From NCBI GenBank assembly GCA_964371075.1, contig CAYJKN010000001.1, forward strand, positions 434,001-498,000: 64,000 nucleotides of DNA, read 5' to 3'. The position numbers were made by a program, and so were the translations under genes. The stretch comes from UTCHB3 sp964371075 (GTDB lineage: Bacteria > Bacteroidota > Ignavibacteria > Ignavibacteriales > Ignavibacteriaceae). Below are positions 51,664-60,624 of the stretch, in pieces. Below the pieces are notes generated by a model. The model was not told the origin of the DNA. It did not search any database and saw only the letters and a list, made by a program, of their open reading frames with translations. Each line of letters starts with the position of its first letter. Position 1 is the stretch's first letter.

Positions 51664-52977
51664 ATGAAATATTGTATCTCGTTTTTATTGTTGTTTTTTG
51701 TCACAATTTCGTCACAGCCGATTTATTTTCCGCCGGTAACGGGAAGCCAGTGGGAAACTCTCTCCCCTTCAACATTAAATTGGGACACCACAAAAATTGA
51801 TTCACTCTACTCATTTTTGCAAGGAACCAATACAAAAGCCTTTCTCGTGTTAAAAGATGGCAAAATTGTACTCGAAAAATACTTCGGTTTATTCACCGCA
51901 GATAGTATCTGGTACTGGGCATCTGCGGGTAAATCCTTGACGGCATTTTTGGTGGGAATAGCCAAACAGGAAGGGTTGATAAGTCTTAATGATTCAACTT
52001 CCAAATATCTTGGGGCAGGTTGGACATCCCTCACCCCTGAACAGGAAGGTAAAATCAAAATTATCAACCAGCTAACCATGACTTCGGGTTTGAACGACCG
52101 GGTCCCTGATCCTTATTGTACGCTCCCCTCCTGTTTATTGTTTGAAGCTGCACCCAACACCCGATGGGCTTACCACAATGCCCCCTATACCCTTCTCGAT
52201 GGAGTTATGACAAGTGCCTCAGGACAAAATCTTAATATGTTTATGCAACAGAGGGTTAAACTTGCAACCGGGATGAATGGAGTATTTCTACCAAGTGGGT
52301 ATAACAATGTCTATTATAGCACTCCAAGGAGTATGGCCCGGTTCGGACTTTTAATTCTGAACAGAGGGAGTTGGAATACGACACGAATCTTAACCGACAC
52401 AACTTATTTTAGAGAAATGACAAACACATCAAATTTACTTAACAAATCTTATGGATATCTTTGGTGGTTAAATGGCAAAGAATCATTTATGCTCCCCCAG
52501 TCACAAATCGTATTCCCCGCAATGTTAAGTCCTGATGCACCTATCTCAATGATTTCAGCATTGGGGAAAAATGGACAAATCCTTAATATTGTCCCGGAAC
52601 TAAATCTTGTTACTGTAAGAATGGGGGATGCTCCCGGGACTGCAATTGAAGTTCCAACTCTTTATAATAATGATATCTGGAAAATACTTAAAGAGGTGAT
52701 TAGGTACACCCCAACATCTGTAAGGGAAGAAACTTATGAGAATCAATTTAATAGAATGGTCGTATATCCAAATCCTGCAACAGATCGTATCAATTTTTCA
52801 ACTCCCGAACCAAATTTGGAAGTTGATTTATACGTCTATTCAGTGTTGGGAGAAAAAGTGGGCTATGGTAAAAACACTAATTCATTGGATATTTCACACC
52901 TCTCCCCTGGTGTGTATCAGTTGATCACAAAAAGTCAGGGGAAAATATCGACAACAAAATTTGTTAAAACAAGATAA
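51664..52977 (+). CDS. Secreted serine hydrolase (class C beta-lactamase fold) with sorting domain
   Basis: A 437-residue protein: signal peptide ending SSQ (about residue 18), a beta-lactamase/transpeptidase-like domain (about 40-345) with the nucleophile motif S87-A-G-K90 and the second motif YHN in RWAYHNAPYT, SYGYLWWLNG near the third conserved site, and a C-terminal type A sorting domain (about 350-437: VVYPNPATDRINFS and LSPGVYQLITKS). It probably hydrolyses an ester or amide on the outside of the cell; family members include esterases and D-amino-acid peptidases. Antibiotic hydrolysis is not implied. Confidence 0.85.
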   Translation: MKYCISFLLLFFVTISSQPIYFPPVTGSQWETLSPSTLNWDTTKIDSLYSFLQGTNTKAFLVLKDGKIVLEKYFGLFTADSIWYWASAGKSLTAFLVGIAKQEGLISLNDSTSKYLGAGWTSLTPEQEGKIKIINQLTMTSGLNDRVPDPYCTLPSCLLFEAAPNTRWAYHNAPYTLLDGVMTSASGQNLNMFMQQRVKLATGMNGVFLPSGYNNVYYSTPRSMARFGLLILNRGSWNTTRILTDTTYFREMTNTSNLLNKSYGYLWWLNGKESFMLPQSQIVFPAMLSPDAPISMISALGKNGQILNIVPELNLVTVRMGDAPGTAIEVPTLYNNDIWKILKEVIRYTPTSVREETYENQFNRMVVYPNPATDRINFSTPEPNLEVDLYVYSVLGEKVGYGKNTNSLDISHLSPGVYQLITKSQGKISTTKFVKTR

Positions 52978-53009
52978 AAGGACGATAGAATTGTTGGATT
53001 TTCTTTACC

Positions 53010-53834
53010 CTATTTCCTCCCTTTAAAAGTGCTCATACTCTCGGTAATTTTTAAGAATCCGAGGAGCCACTGAAACCATGAATCAGGCAGAAGCCGAAGT
53101 CTTGGTGTAAGGTGAACAGTTAAAGGGCGTTTTGGCGATAATCTCCCTTTTTTAATTGCAGCTTCCACAATCGCTTTTGCAATAACATCATGACTTTTAA
53201 GCAGTGGTACAATTAAACCACCGGGGAATGGAATTTTAGCACCTTCGAACATCCCTGTTCGGATATAGGAAGGATGAATGGATGAAAATTTCACTCCTTT
53301 TTTACCGAGATTTTTGGCTTCAAATCGAAGTGATTCGGTTAATCCCCACACTGCCCATTTGGTAGCAGCATAAATTGCAAGACCCGGCACTCCAATCGTG
53401 CCTGCCGCAGAAGAAATATTAACTACATGCCCCCTGTCCCTTTCATACATCGCCGGTAGAAAAGCTTTTGTGGTGTAAATAAAACTTGTCAGGTTCACAT
53501 CTATCGTCTTTTCCCATTCTTCATCAGGTCTTTCGTGGAAATATCCTCCCCGTACATATCCTGCATTATTAACCAGTATATCAACATTGGTCATCTCTTC
53601 AAATGCAATTTTTCCAAGTTCATAAACTCTGATTTTATCAGTTACATCACATTGATGGTAAAAAGCCTTTCCCAATCCGGCAAGTTCTTTTTTTGCTGAT
53701 TCCAGAGCCTCAATGCTCAAATCCCAGATTGTTACAGTGACACCTTCTGCGAGTAGTCTCTTTACGGTTGCCAGGCCAATTCCCATCGCTCCACCGGTAA
53801 CTACTGCGGTTGCACTACTCAAATTTTTCATCAA
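53010..53834 (-). CDS. Short-chain dehydrogenase/reductase
   Basis: A 274-residue classical SDR. NAD(P) motif TGGAMGIG (about 13-20), NNAG (about 89-92), catalytic Ser in NISSAAG and Y-x-x-x-K in YAATK. The strand-2 end IWDLS has an aspartate, favouring NAD over NADP. The C-terminal part (SWFQWLLGFLKI) is hydrophobic and may bind membrane. It reduces or oxidises an unknown hydroxy substrate. Monocistronic by context, converging on the serine hydrolase gene. Confidence 0.85.
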   Translation of the reverse strand: MMKNLSSATAVVTGGAMGIGLATVKRLLAEGVTVTIWDLSIEALESAKKELAGLGKAFYHQCDVTDKIRVYELGKIAFEEMTNVDILVNNAGYVRGGYFHERPDEEWEKTIDVNLTSFIYTTKAFLPAMYERDRGHVVNISSAAGTIGVPGLAIYAATKWAVWGLTESLRFEAKNLGKKGVKFSSIHPSYIRTGMFEGAKIPFPGGLIVPLLKSHDVIAKAIVEAAIKKGRLSPKRPLTVHLTPRLRLLPDSWFQWLLGFLKITESMSTFKGRK

Positions 53835-53967
53835 AAATATCCAAATTGTTGAAAAGAAACATAGAGAATTTTGGTGACAGTATGAGGTGGTTCGAGATTG
53901 AAAAATCGATTCTTGACTATTATGTTACAAGAATTTCATTTATCTTTGATTACTAAATATTTGATAA

Positions 53968-54198
53968 TTGCTGAAATTTACGAGAGATTTGGAAATACCT
54001 GAAGAAATAATTTTTTGTACCGAGTGTGGAAGTTCTCTTTCCGACTTCTATCTTTCATCTGAAGTGAAGGATATCGAGAAACTGGAGGCGCATTATAAAA
54101 ATTGCCGTACCACTGGCAAATTTAAAGGTGAGATGTGTTCCAAAATGTTTATCGCTCTCGATTTTGAACTTGAAATCCCCGAAGACCCCGACGATTAA
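53968..54198 (+). CDS. Small cysteine-containing protein, unknown
   Basis: A 76-residue acidic protein starting at a TTG. It has CTECG (about 17-21), a central helix (VKDIEKLEAHYKNC) with Cys near 46, and C57 in GEMCSKMF: four cysteines that could bind zinc. It has no recognisable family. The TTG has no strong Shine-Dalgarno sequence before it and the next ATG in frame would remove the CxxC, so the gene call rests on the codon pattern and the Cys spacing. Confidence 0.45.
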   Translation: MLKFTRDLEIPEEIIFCTECGSSLSDFYLSSEVKDIEKLEAHYKNCRTTGKFKGEMCSKMFIALDFELEIPEDPDD

Positions 54199-54254
54199 TC
54201 GAATTATTTTATTCATACCCTCCTATATTCAAATCTCACTATCCTAATACTGTA

Positions 54255-54290
54255 TAAAAAAACTGCCCCTCATTCCTGAAAGGCAGTCCT
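54255..54290 (-). terminator. Rho-independent terminator of the respiratory cluster
   Basis: ACTGCC and GGCAGT form a stem on the minus strand around a 14-base loop with partial further pairing, followed by seven T (54256-54262 as A on the plus strand). It is downstream of the last gene of the cluster (stop at 54332), so it should end the long act-cox transcript. Confidence 0.75.
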
Positions 54291-54304
54291 AAAACTCATC
54301 AAAT

Positions 54305-54332
54305 AATACCTAATAGCTAATACTTAATACCT
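54305..54332. repeat. Four 7-bp tandem units
   Basis: AATACCT, AATAGCT, AATACTT, AATACCT run in succession immediately after the stop codon of the cytochrome gene and before the terminator; the stop codon shares its first base with the last unit. Confidence 0.7.
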
Positions 54333-55651
54333 TATTTGGTCTTATAGTTCTCCATAATGTATTTAGCAACGGCTTTAACCTCTTTGGGTTTTAAACCTTG
54401 TGCCGGCATTGGTGGATAGGCAGGGTTTTTCTTAACAGGGTTGTTGATAAAATTTACCAACTCATCCATTTTGCCCTCATATTTTGGCAATGTTTCTTTG
54501 TAAGGAGGACCCACAAGCTTTACATCCCATTTGTGGCACGCTTGACATTTTTGCGTGAAAATTATCTCACCCGTCAACTCTGTACCGGTGGCAGCAGCCA
54601 GCATCTGTTTCATTGATGAATCGTGTTCTGCGGCAAGAGCTATCGAATGAAGTTTTGTGCTCTGTTTAAATGCACTCTGATCGGCAATAATTAATGAAAT
54701 CGTGGAGAAAAGAAGAAAAAGCAACGCCCAACTTGTGGCATTAAGATTTTTGTTCTTAACGACCTGATAAATCGCATGATACAATCCAAAAACAAGAAGT
54801 GCTGAAAGTGCAGCATAAATAAGCGTCGATCTACTTAATGATTGGCCGGGAATCTGTACAACATGGATTAATATCAAAAGAGGCAACGCAAGAGCCGCAA
54901 ACATCGCGATTTTCGAAAGTATCTCACGAGCAAACTCTTTATATTCATCAGTTGCATCAACCAGCCCGCCATCCCAATAGAAAACTCTAAAAAGCATCAA
55001 TGAGGCTGTGGCTGCAAATCCGAGAGCAAACAAATACAACCATTTAATAAAGAAACTTCCGGATACAAAAATGTGCAGTAAATTTTTTGAAGCTTCCCAC
55101 TCATTGGAATAAATTCCCAAAGATATACCGGAAACGACAAAATAGGATGATGAAATCATCATAAAGAGTCCCCAAGGACCAGCGAACTGAATCAGATTTC
55201 CCGCGCTGTTAATATAGGAATTTACTTCTTCGTTTGATTTTGCCGAACTAAGAAGCCCTTTAAACTCTATCGAATAACGATAAATATATACTAAAATGAC
55301 CGCGGGTAGCCCAATTAATGCACCAAAGAAAAGATATCCAACGGCAGCAATTTTCATCTGATGCAGAATTTGTGCAAATATAAAGGTTAACACAAACGGA
55401 GGAATAATTGCCAGAAGTATTCCTGCTGTTTTCTTAACCGTCACCAGTTTGATTATATCGTAAGAAAGAGCAAGGTATTTTGGATCATTGGTTATTCTCC
55501 CCTTTCTCTTAAAATAAAGCGAAAGAGACAGACCACCCATTAACATCCCGACAAAAGGAATGTACATAAACAGAACCAACATCATCATATAATGCAGAAG
55601 CTGGATATGTTCCGATGACTGTGGTAAAACTAATTTGTCAAGAAACTCCAT
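54332..55651 (-). CDS. Polytopic membrane protein with C-terminal cytochrome c domain
   Basis: A 439-residue protein with about eight to nine membrane helices (residues about 15-345) and a C-terminal mono-heme cytochrome c domain: C369-QA-C372-H373, with likely axial Met in YPPMPAQ (about 415). The membrane part starts with LLHYMMMLVLFMYIPFVGML and contains several histidines but I do not recognise its family. As the last gene of the oxidase operon it probably feeds or takes electrons at the oxidase or complex III. It is preceded by ctaB with seven bases between. Confidence 0.8.
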   Translation of the reverse strand: MEFLDKLVLPQSSEHIQLLHYMMMLVLFMYIPFVGMLMGGLSLSLYFKRKGRITNDPKYLALSYDIIKLVTVKKTAGILLAIIPPFVLTFIFAQILHQMKIAAVGYLFFGALIGLPAVILVYIYRYSIEFKGLLSSAKSNEEVNSYINSAGNLIQFAGPWGLFMMISSSYFVVSGISLGIYSNEWEASKNLLHIFVSGSFFIKWLYLFALGFAATASLMLFRVFYWDGGLVDATDEYKEFAREILSKIAMFAALALPLLILIHVVQIPGQSLSRSTLIYAALSALLVFGLYHAIYQVVKNKNLNATSWALLFLLFSTISLIIADQSAFKQSTKLHSIALAAEHDSSMKQMLAAATGTELTGEIIFTQKCQACHKWDVKLVGPPYKETLPKYEGKMDELVNFINNPVKKNPAYPPMPAQGLKPKEVKAVAKYIMENYKTK

Positions 55652-55658
55652 ACCTAAA

Positions 55659-56516
55659 TTATCCTTTCGGCATCAATTTATCTATTGAAACAACTAAAAC
55701 CAGATATAACACAAAATAATTTATCCCCATAAAAGCTTTTTTAAACGACTGCCTTCCGGTGTCGTGTTTCAAAAGTTGGATTGAATAAACTATTAGTGCC
55801 GCTGATGAAAAAACTATAAGCAATAACGAAACCCACCCGTCAACAAGACCAAACAGCGGGAACAGAAGTGCAGAGAGTGCAGTAGCAAATGTCCATACAA
55901 ATGTAATTCGTGCCAGTTGCGGTTCACTAAAACGGCTCATAATCGTTGGCAATCCGGATGACTCATAATCCTTGTTCAAGAACAAGAGCAGAAGCCAGAA
56001 GTGAGGAATTTGCCATATAAAAAAGAAAAATGCAAGAAAGACACTCTCAGGTGATGCGAGGTCTCCCCCACCGGCCACCCATCCAACAACCGGAGGGATT
56101 GAGCCAATTATCGACCCCGGAACAACTGCAAATGGGTTTTTCCTCTTCATTGGAGTGTAAATAATGTTATACCATACCAATGCAAGCAGAGACAACAACA
56201 TTTCGACAACCCCCAGAGCCACCAAAAGTATCACTGAACCGACTACAACAAAACCCGCTGCAATGAGTATTACCTCAAGTTTTGACAGTATTCCGGATGG
56301 CAGTGGTCTGTTTTTAGTTCTGTTCATCCTGATATCAATGTCACTCTCTTGCAGATGATTTATTGCCGCTGAGCCACATGCTGTAAGAAAGATGCCAAGA
56401 ACCGGGTATATCACGCCTAAATCGAATGTACCCCGGGAAAGGAGATATCCAAACCCTGTTGTAATCGATACAAGAACTGTGATCCTGATCTTGACCAGAT
56501 CAAAAAGAGTTTTCAT
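55659..56516 (-). CDS. ctaB: Protoheme IX farnesyltransferase (heme O synthase)
   Basis: A 285-residue enzyme with about nine membrane helices that attaches a farnesyl group to heme b. The prenyl-diphosphate site is the NHLQESDIDIRMNRTKNRPLP stretch (about 54-74; aspartates and NRT-K-RPLP), with a second polar loop YTPMKRKNPFAVVPGSIIGSIPP. It overlaps ctaC by one base. It supplies heme O/A to the oxidase encoded upstream. Confidence 0.93.
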   Translation of the reverse strand: MKTLFDLVKIRITVLVSITTGFGYLLSRGTFDLGVIYPVLGIFLTACGSAAINHLQESDIDIRMNRTKNRPLPSGILSKLEVILIAAGFVVVGSVILLVALGVVEMLLSLLALVWYNIIYTPMKRKNPFAVVPGSIIGSIPPVVGWVAGGGDLASPESVFLAFFFFIWQIPHFWLLLLFLNKDYESSGLPTIMSRFSEPQLARITFVWTFATALSALLFPLFGLVDGWVSLLLIVFSSAALIVYSIQLLKHDTGRQSFKKAFMGINYFVLYLVLVVSIDKLMPKG

Positions 56517-57235
56517 TACTTCTTTTTGTTCCCGTCAGGCTTTTTCACTGTATCTGCCGGAGCAGCAACGGTATCCGTCTTGACTGCATTTGAATCAACA
56601 ACCGGAGTAGTGGCAGTTCCACCATCTTTTAAAGCTTTTTTATTGCTCAGCCACTCATCAAAAACGGTTTGAGGTACAATATGGACCTTGGTGTACATAT
56701 TCCAGTGATTTAATCCACAGTACTCAGCACAGGCGATATCGTAAACACCTGTCTCATCAGATTGAAACCAGAGCATATTATTTTTGTTAGGAAGTGCATC
56801 TGATTTAAATCTAAAATGTGGCATGTAGAAACTATGGCTTACATCCAACGATGTAATGTCAAGTTGAATTGGTTTACCTTGGGGTACATACAAAGTATCA
56901 GTTGTTACACCGTTAACATATTCAAAATTCCACTTCCACATTTGTCCGATTACCTTAATCTTGTAAGCATTTGCCGGAGGTGTTGCAAGTGCATCATATC
57001 CCAGGTAACCATACCAAAACATCCCGGCAACCAGGATCAAAGGAATAACCGTCCAGGCTACTTCCAATGTCATGTTCCCCTCGATGTTAACCGCTTTTTT
57101 GTTCCTCTTAGCATTGTATTTATATACAAAATACAACATGATAATCGTGATAGCGATAAGTAGAGCAGCGGAGATGACAACAATGAATGTGAAAGCATTG
57201 TTTACACTGTCTATGTAATTTGTCTCATTAAACAT
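56516..57235 (-). CDS. ctaC: Cytochrome c oxidase subunit II
   Basis: A 239-residue protein: two membrane helices (about 15-37 and 60-82), then a cupredoxin-like periplasmic domain with the binuclear CuA ligands H134, C169, E171 (backbone), C173, H177 and M180 in ACAEYCGLNHWNM. WKWNFEY near 100 is the aromatic patch for electron entry. The C-terminus is a Lys/Ala/Thr-rich tail without a fused cytochrome c domain, so electrons must come from a separate cytochrome c. It is encoded after subunits I, III and IV, unlike the usual order with subunit II first. Confidence 0.95.
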   Translation of the reverse strand: MFNETNYIDSVNNAFTFIVVISAALLIAITIIMLYFVYKYNAKRNKKAVNIEGNMTLEVAWTVIPLILVAGMFWYGYLGYDALATPPANAYKIKVIGQMWKWNFEYVNGVTTDTLYVPQGKPIQLDITSLDVSHSFYMPHFRFKSDALPNKNNMLWFQSDETGVYDIACAEYCGLNHWNMYTKVHIVPQTVFDEWLSNKKALKDGGTATTPVVDSNAVKTDTVAAPADTVKKPDGNKKK

Positions 57236-57241
57236 TTATAA

Positions 57242-57547
57242 CTATCCTTGCAAAAAACTGTAGTCAGAAAATAAAAGAATAAGTGATACTGTCAGAAAAA
57301 ATAACGATGTATAAACAAAGACAGTAAAAACTCTTTTCTCTACTTCAAGATGCATAAATACTTTTAACACCAAAAAAGACTTAACCGAAGCAATTGCAAG
57401 AGCTGTGATGATGGTAAGATTACCAAAATTTATACCTGCTACAGCAACTGTCAATCCGGTCAGTATTAACAGGGCAAACCATATCAGAATATAGTGCCCG
57501 TAACCGTGGTCGTGATTTTTATGGTCGTTTGTGTTGTGTTCGCTCAT
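57242..57547 (-). CDS. ctaF: Cytochrome c oxidase subunit IV
   Basis: A 101-residue protein with a His-rich N-terminus (SEHNTNDHKNHDHGYGHY) and three membrane helices, matching the small prokaryotic COX subunit IV family (ILTGLTVAVAGINFG and SFLVLKVFMHLE). It stabilises the catalytic core. Eight bases after ctaE and seven before ctaC. Confidence 0.9.
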   Translation of the reverse strand: MSEHNTNDHKNHDHGYGHYILIWFALLILTGLTVAVAGINFGNLTIITALAIASVKSFLVLKVFMHLEVEKRVFTVFVYTSLFFLTVSLILLFSDYSFLQG

Positions 57548-57555
57548 CTAAAACC

Positions 57556-58185
57556 TCACGATATAAGATAAAATAGTGGGAAGAGAAATATCCAGATAAT
57601 ATCAACCAAATGCCAGTAGAGACCGGCGGATTCGAGACGAACATATTGGTCTTGATTAATTTTGTCTTTCCAGGTGAACCAGGTCATATATGCAATTACG
57701 GCCATACCAATAACAATATGGAGACCGTGAAGACCTGTCATCACATAATAAAGTCCAAAAAAGAGAATCTCTCCGTTGCTTTTTTCAAGCAACTGATCAC
57801 TTCCCGGATAAATGCCATGCGATATTTTTGCCATCCACTCAAAATATTTGTTCACAAGGAAGCCAACAGCCATTGCGAGTGTCATTAACTGGAAAAAGAG
57901 TGACAGATATTTTTGTCCCCTCTTAATCGCGACAATTGCAAGCACCATAGTTAAACTGCTTGTGAGAAGAATGATGGTATTAAGGGCTCCAAATAGTGTA
58001 TTAAGTTCCTTTGCAGCAAGATGGAACTCTTCTGCATGTGTAAACTTATAAACAGCATAGACAAGAAACATGCCACCAAACAATAAAAGTTCGGTGAATA
58101 GAAAAAGCCACATTCCAAGGCGTGAACCTTCATCGTCCCTGTGGATGTGTGTTTCTACTCCGGGTGTCGAAGTTGTTGTACTCAA
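57556..58185 (-). CDS. ctaE: Cytochrome c oxidase subunit III
   Basis: A 209-residue protein with five membrane helices. Family features: LGMWLFLFTELLLFGGMFL at the first helix, YYVMTGLHGLHIVIGM and LYWHLVDIIWIFLFPLFYL at the last. Its ATG overlaps the subunit I stop (ATGA). Confidence 0.95.
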   Translation of the reverse strand: MSTTTSTPGVETHIHRDDEGSRLGMWLFLFTELLLFGGMFLVYAVYKFTHAEEFHLAAKELNTLFGALNTIILLTSSLTMVLAIVAIKRGQKYLSLFFQLMTLAMAVGFLVNKYFEWMAKISHGIYPGSDQLLEKSNGEILFFGLYYVMTGLHGLHIVIGMAVIAYMTWFTWKDKINQDQYVRLESAGLYWHLVDIIWIFLFPLFYLIS

Positions 58186-59834
58186 ACCTTCTCCTCCTTT
58201 ACTTCCGTTTCTGAAACTTCATTTCTTTTGTATTCGTAAGGACCCGACTCAACAGTTGGTGCCTCTTTAAAGTTGAACAAGTATGGTGGAGTTGGAGTTG
58301 ACCACTCAAGGGTCTCACCATTCCATGGGTTTTCTTCAGTAACTTTTTTGCCTTTTTTCAAAGCATTAAAGAGATTGATAAACATAATAAGCAAACCTGT
58401 TATGAGTATCCACGAGCCAACAGTTGAGAGCATGTGGTAAATCTGGAATTCAGGCAGATAGTCATAATATCTTCTTGGCATTCCCAACCATCCCATAACA
58501 AACATCGGGAAGTAGAGAAGGTTAAATCCAACAAATAGTACCCAAAAACCCGTTTTTGCAACAACTTTGTTATACATCCTGCCAAACATTTTAGGCCACC
58601 AGTAATGCATCGCAGCAAAAATTCCAAATCCGGTTCCACCAAACATTACATAATGGAAATGTGCCACAATGAATGAGGTATCGTGGATGTGAAGGTTAAC
58701 GGAAAGAGCTCCCTGGATTAGTCCGGTGAATCCGCCGATTGAAAACAAGAAAATAAATCCAAGTGCAAATAATAGTGGCGGGTCGGTAATAATCGAACCC
58801 TTATAAAGTGTTGAAACCCAGTTGAAAACTTTGATTGCCGACGGGATCGAAACAAGAAATGTCAACACTGAAAAAGCTATCATTGCAACTCCGCTCATTC
58901 CGGCTGTGAACATATGATGAGCCCAAACCAATGAACCAAGAAGTGCAATCGCTATACTTGAAAATGCAATAAATTTATATCCAAAAATGGTTCTTTGTGA
59001 GAATACAGGTATTATCTCCGAAACCACTCCCATCGCCGGAAGAATCATAATATAAACCGCCGGATGTGAATATATCCAAAATAGATGTTGAAACAGAACC
59101 GGATCACCACCAAGCGCAGGATCAAAAATTCCAACTGAAAGAGTTCTCTCAGCTACTACCAAAAGCAGGGTGATACCAATTATTGGAGTGGCGAGAACCT
59201 GAATCCACGCTGTTGAATAAAGTGACCAAATGAAAAGTGGCATCTTAAAAAATGTCATTCCCGGGGCTCTTAATCTGTGGACTGTTACAACAAAGTTTAA
59301 TCCTGTAAGAATGGAAGAGAAACCAAGAATAAAAGCAGCCATAAGTGCCGGAATAACATTTGTTGTTGTTCTGACAGAATAAGGAATATAAAATGTCCAT
59401 CCTGTGTCAGGTGCACCGCCGGGTAGAAAAACTGAAATTATTGCAAGTAAACCGCCAATTATAAACAGCCACCATGAAAGCAGGTTCAACCTGGGAAAAG
59501 CAACATCTGCAGCACCGATCATAATCGGAAGGAAAAAGTTTCCAAAAACCGCAGGTAAGCCGGGGATAATGAACAAAAAGATCATTATGATCCCGTGCAG
59601 GGTGAAAAATGAGTTGTAGGTCTGAGGATCAACAATGGTTCTTCCGGGAGCGATCAGTTCAAGTCTCATAAGGAAACCGAATGTCACACCGACTGTAAAG
59701 AACACCATCATCGAGATGAGGTAAAGAATACCTATCCTTTTATGATCAACAGAAAGTATCCAACCCAATAAACCGGAATGTTTACCTTTATAATCCAGAT
59801 AACTAACATTCACATCGTTTGTTGATGAAGACAT
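58182..59834 (-). CDS. ctaD: Cytochrome c oxidase subunit I, A2-type heme-copper oxidase
   Basis: A 550-residue catalytic subunit with 12 core helices. Heme a ligand region FTLHGIIMIFLF, the binuclear centre IYSHPAVYIMILPAMG with the His-Tyr crosslink, VWAHHMFTAGM and HFHYVMFGG. The glutamate of the A1 type (HPEVY) is absent; YSHPxV is the A2 signature, as in the Rhodothermus marinus caa3 oxidase. It pumps protons while reducing O2 to water. An ATG at 59834 has GAAGG eight bases before it; a GTG at 59843 also opens the frame. Confidence 0.95.
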   Translation of the reverse strand: MSSSTNDVNVSYLDYKGKHSGLLGWILSVDHKRIGILYLISMMVFFTVGVTFGFLMRLELIAPGRTIVDPQTYNSFFTLHGIIMIFLFIIPGLPAVFGNFFLPIMIGAADVAFPRLNLLSWWLFIIGGLLAIISVFLPGGAPDTGWTFYIPYSVRTTTNVIPALMAAFILGFSSILTGLNFVVTVHRLRAPGMTFFKMPLFIWSLYSTAWIQVLATPIIGITLLLVVAERTLSVGIFDPALGGDPVLFQHLFWIYSHPAVYIMILPAMGVVSEIIPVFSQRTIFGYKFIAFSSIAIALLGSLVWAHHMFTAGMSGVAMIAFSVLTFLVSIPSAIKVFNWVSTLYKGSIITDPPLLFALGFIFLFSIGGFTGLIQGALSVNLHIHDTSFIVAHFHYVMFGGTGFGIFAAMHYWWPKMFGRMYNKVVAKTGFWVLFVGFNLLYFPMFVMGWLGMPRRYYDYLPEFQIYHMLSTVGSWILITGLLIMFINLFNALKKGKKVTEENPWNGETLEWSTPTPPYLFNFKEAPTVESGPYEYKRNEVSETEVKEEKV

Positions 59835-59835
59835 A

Positions 59836-60624
59836 TTATGCACCTTCTTTAATATCTTTTGTTTTTGATTTCCTTACTAAAAATATAAGTCCGATTGCAG
59901 CAGCGAATATGATTAACACCCCAAAAATACGGGTGACATTTAACATGTATGTATCGCTTTCGCTGTCATAATTGAAGCAAAATTTAAGGATTTTTGCTAC
60001 TGTCGGAGCAGTTTTGCCATCCATCGCCTCAATTACCGCCATCTTTATATCAAATGGCAGGTATTTTGGTCCAATTATATACCTCGTGATCATTCCATCT
60101 TTGGCGATTGCCATAATGGCGCTGGGGTGAATGATCTGATCACCCATTCTGGTAAAAGTAATACCAGCTAATTCAGTAATTTTTCTGATTGAAACGGAAT
60201 CACCGGTTAAAAAGTGCCACGAGTTTTCAGGCAGGCCAACGGCTCCCGAACTAAGTATTCCTTTTTTCTTTTCAGCAGCATCTTTCCAGGTCTCGGTGTG
60301 GTCAATCGAAATACTGATCAATTGATACTCTTTACCGGGGGCAAGATCAACACGCCTTACCTGCGATGCAACATCAGCAAGCATTGGGGAACAAATCGCG
60401 GGACATTTGTAATAAACAAACATCAGGATAGTTGGTTTGTCGATCAAACTCTTTAAAGAAACTTTTTCTCCCTTTTCGTTGGTAAATACCATATCAAGCG
60501 GGAGTTTCGTGCCAAGTTTGCTGTCGTCAAGTCCGGCTCTTCCCGTTCCCCCGGTTGCCGATGTAACAATCGAGAAAATAACAAAAAGGAAAAAAGCACG
60601 AGTCCACATTTTAATCATCTTCAC
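59836..60624 (-). CDS. SCO1/SenC/PrrC copper chaperone with C-terminal membrane helix
   Basis: A 262-residue protein: signal peptide or anchor (MKMIKMWTRAFFLFVIFSIV), thioredoxin fold with copper motif C74-PAI-C78 in YYKCPAICSP, the third ligand His in IIHPSAIM, and an additional C-terminal membrane helix (about 232-252) with a basic tail. It delivers copper to the CuA or CuB site of the oxidase. It overlaps the preceding cytochrome gene (ATGA) and is directly followed by ctaD. Confidence 0.92.
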   Translation of the reverse strand: MKMIKMWTRAFFLFVIFSIVTSATGGTGRAGLDDSKLGTKLPLDMVFTNEKGEKVSLKSLIDKPTILMFVYYKCPAICSPMLADVASQVRRVDLAPGKEYQLISISIDHTETWKDAAEKKKGILSSGAVGLPENSWHFLTGDSVSIRKITELAGITFTRMGDQIIHPSAIMAIAKDGMITRYIIGPKYLPFDIKMAVIEAMDGKTAPTVAKILKFCFNYDSESDTYMLNVTRIFGVLIIFAAAIGLIFLVRKSKTKDIKEGA

